From: Cloacibacterium caeni_C
Lineage (GTDB): Bacteria; Bacteroidota; Bacteroidia; Flavobacteriales; Weeksellaceae
DNA: 38,227 nucleotides
Assembly: GCA_002422665.1 (NCBI GenBank)
Contig: DITA01000022.1
Location: 1 to 38,227 of the forward strand
Direction of reading: 5' to 3'
Position numbers and translations under genes: made by a program. The notes beneath the pieces were generated by a model. It ran no database searches, was not told the DNA's origin, and worked only from the letters and a program-made list of their open reading frames with translations. This document shows, in pieces, positions 17,289 through 25,177 of this stretch. Position 1 is the stretch's first letter. Each line of letters opens with the position of its first letter.

Positions 17289-18510
17289 AATATCGTTAAT
17301 TCTAATCTTTAATCAAACCACAACAATTGTTAATGCATCCATTTCTTTGAGTTAAATATCGTTAATTCTAATCTTTAATCAAACCACAACATAGGAACTT
17401 TGATGGAACTTACTACTTGAATATCGTTAATTCTAATCTTTAATCAAACCACAACCCTTGACGCTGGTACACCGAATTTAGAAACAATATCGTTAATTCT
17501 AATCTTTAATCAAACCACAACTACGTATTTATCGTAATCATTTTCTAATTTAATATCGTTAATTCTAATCTTTAATCAAACCACAACAGTTGAAAGCATT
17601 TATACTTCTGACGGAGTAATATCGTTAATTCTAATCTTTAATCAAACCACAACTAAATTTGTGATAGTATTGACGGGTCGCAGAATATCGTTAATTCTAA
17701 TCTTTAATCAAACCACAACGCAACTGGCAAAGCATTACAATCTGTTGCGAATATCGTTAATTCTAATCTTTAATCAAACCACAACAGTCTTAATCTGTGG
17801 CTTTAATTTCGGAGCAATATCGTTAATTCTAATCTTTAATCAAACCACAACGATGACAATGATGTGCCAATAGATATTTCAAATATCGTTAATTCTAATC
17901 TTTAATCAAACCACAACATTACAAAAATTCTTTTATTTGTTCTAATTAATATCGTTAATTCTAATCTTTAATCAAACCACAACAAGTTCGGCTAATTTTG
18001 TGTAAATTGTTTTAATATCGTTAATTCTAATCTTTAATCAAACCACAACATACTCATAACAGAAGCCTTGAGGCAATCTAATATCGTTAATTCTAATCTT
18101 TAATCAAACCACAACACTGTATCTCCTAATCCTGTACTCATATAAATATCGTTAATTCTAATCTTTAATCAAACCACAACATCCTATGTAATAAGAAGAT
18201 TTGTTTGTGCAATATCGTTAATTCTAATCTTTAATCAAACCACAACAGGTTATCAACATATCTATTTGGAATGGTAAATATCGTTAATTCTAATCTTTAA
18301 TCAAACCACAACGGCTTGTGCGATTGCTATTTTCTTATCACTAATATCGTTAATTCTAATCTTTAATCAAACCACAACTTCATACGTTAAATGTTCAATG
18401 CTTTTTATAATATCGTTAATTCTAATCTTTAATCAAACCACAACATTTTCTTTCCATCTCGCTTTTTCACGCAAAATATCGTTAATTCTAATCTTTAATC
18501 AAACCACAAC
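17289..18510 (-). CRISPR. Type II-C CRISPR array: 19 repeats, 18 spacers
   Basis: Nineteen 36-bp repeats (plus strand AATATCGTTAA ... AAACCACAAC), identical by eye, start at 17289, 17355, 17420, 17486, 17552, 17618, 17684, 17750, 17816, 17882, 17948, 18014, 18080, 18145, 18211, 18277, 18343, 18409 and 18475. Spacers are 30 bp except two of 29 bp (17391-17419 and 18116-18144). The crRNA strand is the minus strand, because the plus-strand tracrRNA carries the plus-strand repeat sequence as its anti-repeat; in that direction the repeat starts GTTGTGGTTTG, as type II repeats usually do. The perfect repeats suggest a recently active array. Several spacers read as plausible protein in one frame, as expected for phage or plasmid genes; none matches this window by eye. 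Confidence 0.98.
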
Positions 18511-18592
18511 AGAGTGAGCTATCGCCGAAACTCCGTTGTGGTTTGGTTGCTTATGATTATCCGTAATGTCAAAGAACTTTATACGAAATTAG
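18511..18592 (-). promoter_or_regulatory. Gap between cas9 and array: inverted repeat end and third copy of the promoter motif
   Basis: Plus-strand GTTGTGGTTTGGTT (18535-18548) is the reverse complement of the last repeat's end (TCAAACCACAAC) with one internal mismatch, so the two can form a hairpin with a 24-base loop. Just beyond, on the minus strand, TACGGATAATCATAAG (18565-18550) differs from the cas1/tracrRNA motif at few positions. The region is immediately upstream of the first repeat in the crRNA direction. Confidence 0.6.
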
Positions 18593-21500
18593 TTAAAATG
18601 GAATAATCTTTCCTGAAACTGAAATTTTTACTTTTATTGGATTATGTGTTGACCAACCATTTTTACCAAAACCAAAACTATTTATTTGTTGTTTTTCTTC
18701 AGGATTTTGTATTGATGATGTTAGTGCTTTTCTAAAATAATAATCACCCGATGTAAATTTCTGCACTCTATACAAATGCTCTTTTAAAACTTTATAATCT
18801 GGGTTTTCCCAATTGATTTCATCTTCGCTTAAACCTAATAAAAACATATCATTGATATGCAAAGTAGTGACCATTTCTTTTCCATCAAGAGGTAGTTGAT
18901 ACACAGACTGTCCTGTTCTTTTGCGTTCTACAACCGTCCAAAATGTTACCACTTCTTCTTTTAAATTTCCTTGCTCATCTTTGTAAATTAATACGTGATG
19001 GTTATTTCTAGGATTTACCCACTGATTTACATTAGTTTTTAATTTTTCGGCTCCACCGATATTCTCTTTCACTCTTACTTTTAATATAGGAACAGGTGCG
19101 CCATTCTGATTAGGTAAAAAGATTTGAGGTTGTTTTACTCCGTTTTCATCTACAATAAAAAAAGTATTTGCAGGCACTTTATCTTTTACAAAACCTCCTA
19201 ATTCATTTACTCTTTTTAAAATTAAAAGTCTTATGGATTCATCTACTACTTTAGCAATTTGCTTGGCTGTTTCTAAACTTTCGATAGGCTTTCTTACATG
19301 AAATGCTTCTTCTCCGTTAAATGTTCTCTTTCCATAAACGGTTTCTTTATGCAATTGTCCTCTAGCAGCAACACCTAAATTGGTATGTTTTTTACCATTT
19401 TTCTCAGTGGTGTGAGTTCTAACGGTAATATCATTAGAAACTTTTTTATGAGAAACTAAAATTTGATTTACCGCTTTTTCTGCATCTTTCCAGAAGGTAA
19501 GCCAAGGCATAGGAAAATCTTTTACATGATAACCTCTATTATAGCGGTTCCATTTTGATAATTCCTGAACATAAGAAACTTTGGTACAAGCCATTACTAA
19601 TGCATCAATAGCATGATGACGGTGGTCTTCTCTCGTCTTCTCATTGTCATCATTTAAAATCTGATTTAATCCCCATTTATGTCTCAAGTTAGAAGTAGCT
19701 TGTCCTGGTGAAACGGTTACTTTATTACAAATTTTAGAGAGATAGTTTTTAGCTTCCTTACTAATATATCTTGTATCATTGAGTTGTCTTGTTGAAAAAT
19801 CATCATCAAATTTTTGCTGAACAAATCTTTTAAATTTTTGATACGCATTAGGATATTCTTTAGTATCAGAGAATAGTTTTAAGGCTCTTTCTTTTATTGC
19901 AGACCAATTCGCCTCATCACTACCATAAAATTCAAAAGGTGTTTTGTTCCCTTTTTTACGGTTTTCATCTGCATAGCACAATGTTTTATTAGAAAAACTA
20001 TCATTCAAAGAACGACTCCAAGGATGAATATGTTCAATTTGAACTTCGCCAGAAAATAATTGAGTTACAGAAATAGGTTTCCCTGTATATGGACAAGTAT
20101 GTTTACATTCTTCCCAGAGTTTATAAAGTAAAATATTGTCATGGGTAACTCTCTGTCTTTCTTCTAACAATCTTGCTTTTACTCTATCGTTTTCTCTTTC
20201 TAATCGTTTTTGTTCTTTACGAATTTTGTTACGTTGTGATTTTGATATTTTTAAATCACGAGCCATTTCTACTTTGATTTCATCAATCTTACCATGTTCG
20301 TCTATCAATTCATTCACTAACTTTCTCAATTCAAACAAAGCCGTAATAACTATTGGATTTCTTATTGCTTGAATGTCTTTATCTGCATCTTTACCTACTG
20401 GTAACTTTTCTAATAATTCTGTGGCATCAATTGTGGCAGAATGATGATATAATTTTCTTAGTTGATTATCTGAAATATTGTAATCATTTCTTAGGATATC
20501 TTTGATGATTTCAATAAATCCACCTTTATTTTTAGAACGAACGATTTCATAAACATTATCATAAAAGAAGTTTCTTTTCTCATCAGATAGCTTTTCCCAA
20601 TCTGAACCGAAAACGTTTTTAATTCCGCCCAAGACAACAGCTACATCATAGGTAAAACCTAGTTTTAAAAATGGTAAAATGTTTGAAATCGCTTTTCTAC
20701 TCAGACTTGCATAACCATCTTTCACATTAAATTTTGAAATAGATTCAGCCTGTTCTTCTGTAAAATTCCAATTCTTAATAGCGTATTCTTTAAGATTAGA
20801 TTTACTATCGAAGAAATATAATACATGCCAAATATCTTCTTGTTCTTTTTCAGAAAATTCAAACCATTTTTTACCAAAGTACTTTTTGTTTGATAGATTA
20901 GAAATGGTATGAGTTCCTACAATTTTATCGTCATCTTTATAATTGAATTTAAATTCAGCACTTTCTTTACCAATAACTTTTCTAATTTTCTTGAATTCAG
21001 GTTTTTCATTGGCAAATAGAAACTCTACAATTTTTTCTTTTTCCACTTGAGAAATTTTCTTTCCGTTGTATTCCACCGTATTAACCCATTGCCAAACTCT
21101 AAATTGTTCAAATGGGATAGCGCTAATAGGGCATTTTGTTTTGCGAGGTTCAAAAGAACAATTCCCCACTAAATGTTTTTGCGAACGTAAAGGTCTCTGA
21201 TGAAATAAAATTCCATCTTCTTTGTAACCATCTAATTTTCTTCCACCAAATAAAGTTTTTAATTCATTCGTAAGTTCAGCATGAAATTGGGCTTGTTTGT
21301 TCCATATCAATTCAAACTCATCTACATACATTTTACGGGTGGTGTATCGATTTCGAATTCGTTCCAAACCATCCTGAAAAGGTTGATTTTCTTTTGGATA
21401 AATTTCAAATAAATAAGTGCCTAAAGTTTTATCTTCAATATTTTTTTGCGTTTCAGTAATTCCAATTTTTCCTTCTTTTGGATTCCCTTTAAAAATAGTA

Positions 21501-21964
21501 CCATCATCACTTCCGCCTTTTCTACTGTTACTTAAAAATCCTCTTCTCTGAATTAAATGATAAAAAATTCTTCCTATTTCTTCTAAAGACAACTTTTCAA
21601 TTAATGCTTTCTGACGTAGTTCATAAGGATTTAAGGCAAACCATGTTGTTAATTTTTCAATAGGAAACCTCTTATTTCTCTTCCATTCCTGAAAATCAGA
21701 AGCTTCTAGCGGACACATTTTATTTTCTGAAAGTGCTTTTAAAAGAATTTGTTTTCTTAATCTTCTTCTGAAAAACTGTCTTCTTACTCCCCTTACTCCA
21801 GTTCTACTGGCATTTTTAGAAATTTCACCTTCCCCATCTCCTAAATTCTCTACTCCCATAGGAAATATTCTAGTTCCTAATCCTAAAATTTTGTTTTGAT
21901 TGTCTTCAATTAAAGCCCACCCAATAGAGTTCGTTCCTAAGTCTAATCCTAGAATTTTTGCCAT
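18593..21964 (-). CDS. cas9: Cas9, compact type II-C RNA-guided endonuclease
   Basis: The 1123-aa protein has all nuclease residues. RuvC-I is ILGLDLGTNSIGWAL with D8; an arginine-rich bridge helix follows (RRQFFRRRLRKQ). RuvC-II carries E566 in IKVEMARDLK. The HNH domain has CPYTGKP, EHIHPW with H645, and NRKKGNKTP. RuvC-III has HHAIDALVMA with H784 and D787. The PAM-interacting C-terminus is divergent, so the PAM cannot be read. At 1123 aa it is small compared with the roughly 1350-1500-aa Cas9 proteins common in flavobacteria and nearer in size to the Neisseria type. It is cotranscribed in direction with the array 82 bp downstream and divergent from the tracrRNA. A possible promoter is TTG at 22021-22019, 19 bp, then TATTTTTA at 21999-21992. 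Confidence 0.97.
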   Translation of the reverse strand: MAKILGLDLGTNSIGWALIEDNQNKILGLGTRIFPMGVENLGDGEGEISKNASRTGVRGVRRQFFRRRLRKQILLKALSENKMCPLEASDFQEWKRNKRFPIEKLTTWFALNPYELRQKALIEKLSLEEIGRIFYHLIQRRGFLSNSRKGGSDDGTIFKGNPKEGKIGITETQKNIEDKTLGTYLFEIYPKENQPFQDGLERIRNRYTTRKMYVDEFELIWNKQAQFHAELTNELKTLFGGRKLDGYKEDGILFHQRPLRSQKHLVGNCSFEPRKTKCPISAIPFEQFRVWQWVNTVEYNGKKISQVEKEKIVEFLFANEKPEFKKIRKVIGKESAEFKFNYKDDDKIVGTHTISNLSNKKYFGKKWFEFSEKEQEDIWHVLYFFDSKSNLKEYAIKNWNFTEEQAESISKFNVKDGYASLSRKAISNILPFLKLGFTYDVAVVLGGIKNVFGSDWEKLSDEKRNFFYDNVYEIVRSKNKGGFIEIIKDILRNDYNISDNQLRKLYHHSATIDATELLEKLPVGKDADKDIQAIRNPIVITALFELRKLVNELIDEHGKIDEIKVEMARDLKISKSQRNKIRKEQKRLERENDRVKARLLEERQRVTHDNILLYKLWEECKHTCPYTGKPISVTQLFSGEVQIEHIHPWSRSLNDSFSNKTLCYADENRKKGNKTPFEFYGSDEANWSAIKERALKLFSDTKEYPNAYQKFKRFVQQKFDDDFSTRQLNDTRYISKEAKNYLSKICNKVTVSPGQATSNLRHKWGLNQILNDDNEKTREDHRHHAIDALVMACTKVSYVQELSKWNRYNRGYHVKDFPMPWLTFWKDAEKAVNQILVSHKKVSNDITVRTHTTEKNGKKHTNLGVAARGQLHKETVYGKRTFNGEEAFHVRKPIESLETAKQIAKVVDESIRLLILKRVNELGGFVKDKVPANTFFIVDENGVKQPQIFLPNQNGAPVPILKVRVKENIGGAEKLKTNVNQWVNPRNNHHVLIYKDEQGNLKEEVVTFWTVVERKRTGQSVYQLPLDGKEMVTTLHINDMFLLGLSEDEINWENPDYKVLKEHLYRVQKFTSGDYYFRKALTSSIQNPEEKQQINSFGFGKNGWSTHNPIKVKISVSGKIIPF

Positions 21965-22021
21965 AAGTATTAGTTTTATTTTATGAATTTATAAAAATAG
22001 TAAAAAGAAAATTTTGTACAA

Positions 22022-22065
22022 TACGGAAAACCATAATCTTTTACAAAAAAAATTTTTTATATTTG
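22022..22065 (+). promoter_or_regulatory. tracrRNA promoter with shared upstream motif
   Basis: TACGGAAAACCATAAT (22022-22037) is identical to the motif before cas1. TATATTTG (22058-22065) fits TAnnTTTG and starts 36 bp after the motif start, exactly as at cas1. Transcription would start near 22070. The motif also abuts the presumed -33 element of the divergent cas9 promoter. Confidence 0.65.
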
Positions 22066-22069
22066 TAAC

Positions 22070-22160
22070 AGATTAAAATTTCTAATCTTTAATCTTATCA
22101 CAATAAGGCTATATGCCGTAGATGTAAAATCTATAGTCCTGCTTCGGTGGGACTTTTTTA
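22070..22160 (+). ncRNA. tracrRNA: tracrRNA
   Basis: The anti-repeat TTCTAATCTTTAATC (22080-22094) is identical to 15 bases of the plus-strand repeat; TTATCACAAT (22095-22104) continues it with a bulge and G-U-compatible changes. Then come a small nexus hairpin GGC-TATAT-GCC (22107-22117), a hairpin TAGAT-GTAAA-ATCTA (22119-22133), and a terminator hairpin AGTCCTGC-TTCG-GTGGGACT (22135-22154) with a T-run. This is the canonical order of a tracrRNA. The RNA pairs with minus-strand crRNA and fixes the array's direction. Its start is inferred from the -7 element at 22058. Confidence 0.92.
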
Positions 22161-22464
22161 TTTGTCACATCCTTACTACAATCCTCCTAGATAATTGAAG
22201 GATAAAGGCAAGATAATTGCACCTCAGTTGCTGTTCATTTAGACATCACCCTCTCTTATTATCTCCAAAAAAAACACTCATTTACTCTCCTTTTCTCCAC
22301 TTTCCTTCGAGTCTTGTTCGAATCAAGTTCGAATCAGCTTCGGAAAAACGGTACTTTTTCCGAACAAAACTGCACTTTGACTGCCACTTGATTCAACCCA
22401 AACCCTAATCACGGTGAAATCCTCCACCAAAAACTCATCATTAGGTCACGTCATTTATTTAGTG
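22161..22464. repeat. Intergenic region with 11-bp tandem repeat and hairpin
   Basis: No gene is believed here. At 22306-22338 three units of the form TTCGAnTCnnG follow each other with an 11-bp period. They lead into a perfect 10-bp inverted repeat (TTCGGAAAAA / TTTTTCCGAA, 22339-22364). The 63-aa ORF across it has no protein-like pattern. Confidence 0.55.
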
Positions 22465-22758
22465 TACCTTTGTAGAATAATTTATAAAATAGGTTACTGC
22501 CTTTGCTATCTGTTACAGTTTAGAATATTTTTTTATTTCTTTTTCAGTTTTTGCTTTTTCAGCGTTCCTTTTTAGAATAACACCTCACAGATGCACATAA
22601 CCCTGAAAGCAAAACAAGGCAAAATAACCTGGACGAAGTTCCCCTGATCCTTATGATATAAGCGCTCTGTTTATTAACAAAGCAGATTTCTTATAGCACG
22701 CAATACACCAATATTCATTGGTTTCATCATTCATTAAAAAACAAACAGAACATTATTT
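22465..22758 (+). promoter_or_regulatory. Promoter and long 5' leader of the first cold-shock gene
   Basis: TACCTTTG (22465-22472) fits the -7 consensus. If used, it gives an untranslated leader of about 280 nt before the ATG at 22759. Long structured leaders are usual for cold-shock genes, where they act in temperature-dependent translation; I did not fold this one. Confidence 0.5.
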
Positions 22759-23187
22759 ATGGCAGATTCTTTCTCAAAAAAAGAAAACTTTAAGAAAAAA
22801 ATTCAAAAACAAAAAGAAAAAGCACAGCGCCGTGAAGAGCGTAAAGCGAATAACAACAAAGGAAAAGAACTAGAAGATATGTTTTCCTATGTAGATGAGT
22901 TCGGAAGAATTACAACTACTCCGCCAGAAAAAAGACAAGAGGTTTCTCTAGACGATATTCAATTAGGAGCTGCTCCTATTCCAGAAGAAGAAACTAGAAA
23001 GTCTGGAATCATTACTTTCTTAAGCGAAAAAGGTTACGGTTTTATCACCGAAGACCGCTCAAAAGAAAATGTATTTTTCCACCAAAATAATGCAAGAGAA
23101 ATCCTGAAAAAAGGGCATAAAGTATCTTTCGAGAAAGAAAGATCTGCTAAAGGATTTTCGGCAATCAACATTGAATTGGTAAAATAA
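22759..23187 (+). CDS. Cold-shock-domain protein with basic N-terminal extension
   Basis: The 142-aa product begins with a strongly basic, coiled-coil-like segment (residues 5-35, KKENFKKKIQKQKEKAQRRE), then an acidic linker. A cold-shock domain fills residues about 82-142 (SGIITFLSEKGYGFITEDR ... ENVFFHQNNARE). The RNP1-like KGYGFI and RNP2-like VFFHQ motifs are intact, so RNA binding is expected. The basic tail distinguishes it from the short Csp encoded next and resembles the RNA-helper proteins of Bacteroidota in which a CSD is fused to a charged arm. It is followed by a separate csp gene after 161 bp. Confidence 0.85.
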   Translation: MADSFSKKENFKKKIQKQKEKAQRREERKANNNKGKELEDMFSYVDEFGRITTTPPEKRQEVSLDDIQLGAAPIPEEETRKSGIITFLSEKGYGFITEDRSKENVFFHQNNAREILKKGHKVSFEKERSAKGFSAINIELVK

Positions 23188-23348
23188 CGAGAAATCATCT
23201 TTGGAATACTATTTCAAAACTATTTCTCTTTACTCCATACATTGCGCAAAAGCGCTATTACCCATTAAGAAACAAGAAACTCAGATTTACTGCTTCTTAA
23301 TCCATTAACCAAGACATTGTAAAAAATGTCTATTTAAAACCCATTACT

Positions 23349-23543
23349 ATGCAAGAAGGCACCGTAAAATTTTACAACGAAACAAAAGGTTTCGGATTTA
23401 TTACTCCCAACAACGGAGGAGCTGACATTTTTGTACATTCTTCTGGTTTAAGCACTAGAACAATTAAAGAAAATGACAAAGTTGTGTACCAAGTAACACA
23501 AGGACAAAAAGGATTAAACGCTATTCAAGTGAAATTAGCTTAA
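23349..23543 (+). CDS. CspA-family cold-shock protein
   Basis: This is a minimal 64-aa cold-shock protein consisting only of the five-stranded OB fold: GTVKFYNETKGFGFITPNNG (RNP1 GFGFI), then DIFVHSSGL (RNP2) and a terminal GLNAIQVKLA. Such proteins bind single-stranded RNA or DNA and keep mRNA unfolded. It has its own 160-nt upstream gap, which suggests a separate or processed transcript, and a strong terminator begins 27 bp after the stop. Confidence 0.95.
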   Translation: MQEGTVKFYNETKGFGFITPNNGGADIFVHSSGLSTRTIKENDKVVYQVTQGQKGLNAIQVKLA

Positions 23544-23569
23544 TCTCTTTTTGGTATTCTATATACACG

Positions 23570-23600
23570 AAAGCGACTTCTTAGGAAGTCGCTTTTTTTT
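23570..23600 (+). terminator. Rho-independent terminator after csp
   Basis: A perfect stem AAAGCGACTTC / GAAGTCGCTTT with a TTAG loop is followed by a run of T. It ends the cold-shock transcript. Confidence 0.9.
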
Positions 23601-23756
23601 TGATTTTCTTTTTAAAAAACGTATTTCTCTTGATTTAGATTTTTCAAAAGGTAAAAATCAATACATTTTATTCTATTGGTTTACAAATCTTTTAGGAGTT
23701 AGAGAAACAAGTCAACAAAATTCCTTATTTTTGCACATCTTAAAAAATCATTCACT

Positions 23757-25124
23757 ATGTTTAATAGTCTTCAGGACAAGCTAGATAAAGCCTTACAAAA
23801 CATTCAAGGCCGCGGAAAAATTACAGAAATTAACGTAGCAGAGACGGTAAAAGAAATTCGCCGTGCTCTAGTAGATGCCGATGTTAATTACAAAGTAGCC
23901 AAAGACCTTACCAAAAGAGTTCAAGACAAAGCACTGGGACAAAACGTGCTTACGTCTATTACTCCAGGGCAATTGATGACCAAGATTGTACATGATGAAT
24001 TGGTAGAATTGATGGGGACTACTCAAGAAGGCATCAATCTTTCTGACAAGCCTACCATTATTTTAATTGCTGGTTTACAAGGTTCTGGTAAAACTACTTT
24101 TTCTGGAAAACTAGCCAACTATTTAAAACAAAAAAGAAGCAAAAACCCTTTATTGGTTGCTTGTGACGTTTACAGACCTGCTGCAATAGACCAGTTAACG
24201 GTTCTTGCAGACCAAGTAGGCGTAACCATCTACAAAGAAATCGAAAATAAAAATCCTGTAGAAATTTCTCAAAACGCTATTCAGTTTGCTAAAGAAAACA
24301 AGCATGATGTAGTGATTATAGATACTGCAGGTCGTCTTGCGATAGATGAAGCCATGATGAACGAAATCAGAAACGTTCACCAAGCCGTAAAACCTACAGA
24401 AACCCTTTTCGTAGTAGATGCTATGACGGGACAAGATGCGGTAAATACAGCTCTTGCCTTTAACCACGTCTTAGATTATAACGGTGTAGTTCTAACCAAA
24501 TTAGATGGTGATACCAGAGGTGGTGCTGCGCTTACAGTTCGCTCGGTAGTTCATAAGCCTATTAAGTTTATTTCTACTGGCGAAAAAATGGAAGCTCTAG
24601 ACCTATTCTACCCAGAAAGAATGGCAGACAGAATTCTAGGAATGGGAGACGTAGTTTCCTTAGTAGAAAGAGCTCAAGAACAATTTGACGAAGAAGAAGC
24701 TAAAAAGCTTCATAAAAAAATCGCTAAAAATGAATTTGGTTTTGATGATTTCTTAACGCAGATTAACCAAATCAAAAAAATGGGTAACATGAAGGACTTG
24801 ATGGGAATGTTACCAGGTGTAGGAAAAGCGATAAAAGATATAGACATTAATGATGACGCTTTCAAACACATAGAAGCCATTATTTATTCTATGACTCCAG
24901 AAGAAAGAAGAAGACCTTCTGTGATTGATATGAACCGTAAAAAGAGAATTGCTAAAGGTGCGGGAAGAAAATTAGAAGATGTAAATGCACTGATGAAACA
25001 ATTCGAACAGATGGGCAAAATGATGAAGATGATGCAAGGTCCTCAAGGAAAACAACTCATGCAAATGATGAGTAAAGGAATGCCTAATATGCCAGGAATG
25101 GGCGGCAACCTTTTCGGGAAATAG
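23757..25124 (+). CDS. ffh: Signal recognition particle protein Ffh
   Basis: The 455-aa product is a complete SRP54. The N domain (MFNSLQDKLDKALQNIQGRG) is followed by the G domain with GLQGSGKTTF (P-loop near 106-114), DTAGR, and TKLDGDTRGGAAL. The methionine-rich M domain (about 300-455: MGNMKDLMGMLPGVGKAI ... MMKMMQGPQGKQLMQMM) binds SRP RNA and signal peptides. It delivers nascent membrane and secreted proteins to FtsY. It stands as a single gene between two terminators, convergent with the PhoH gene. Confidence 0.98.
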   Translation: MFNSLQDKLDKALQNIQGRGKITEINVAETVKEIRRALVDADVNYKVAKDLTKRVQDKALGQNVLTSITPGQLMTKIVHDELVELMGTTQEGINLSDKPTIILIAGLQGSGKTTFSGKLANYLKQKRSKNPLLVACDVYRPAAIDQLTVLADQVGVTIYKEIENKNPVEISQNAIQFAKENKHDVVIIDTAGRLAIDEAMMNEIRNVHQAVKPTETLFVVDAMTGQDAVNTALAFNHVLDYNGVVLTKLDGDTRGGAALTVRSVVHKPIKFISTGEKMEALDLFYPERMADRILGMGDVVSLVERAQEQFDEEEAKKLHKKIAKNEFGFDDFLTQINQIKKMGNMKDLMGMLPGVGKAIKDIDINDDAFKHIEAIIYSMTPEERRRPSVIDMNRKKRIAKGAGRKLEDVNALMKQFEQMGKMMKMMQGPQGKQLMQMMSKGMPNMPGMGGNLFGK

Positions 25125-25142
25125 TCTTAAAAAATATTTAAT

Positions 25143-25174
25143 AAAAAAATCCTGAGAAATTCTCAGGATTTTTT
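25143..25174. terminator. Bidirectional terminator between ffh and phoH-like gene
   Basis: The stem AAAATCCTGAG / CTCAGGATTTT with an AAATT loop has A and T runs on both sides. It serves the two convergent genes. Confidence 0.9.
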
Positions 25175-25177
25175 AGT

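Noticed and set aside
17661..17873. A 70-aa ORF inside the CRISPR array
   Set aside because: It is made by the repeats (recurrent ISLILIFNQTTT) and is not a gene.
17289..18510. Spacers matching sequences in this window (self-targeting)
   Set aside because: By eye none of the 18 spacers matches the rest of the window on either strand. A genome-wide search would be needed to exclude self-targets elsewhere.
18511..18592. A perfect -7 promoter for the array at the fixed 36-bp distance from the third motif copy
   Set aside because: At that distance the minus strand reads TTCGGCGA, which does not fit TAnnTTTG. The motif copy is kept, but no promoter is claimed from it.
22217..22408. A 63-aa ORF downstream of the tracrRNA
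   Set aside because: It crosses the 11-bp tandem and hairpin, has no conserved pattern, and has no upstream signals.
23551..23784. 77-aa ORF between csp and ffh
   Set aside because: It covers the csp terminator and the ffh upstream region and overlaps the ffh start; there is no protein-like pattern.
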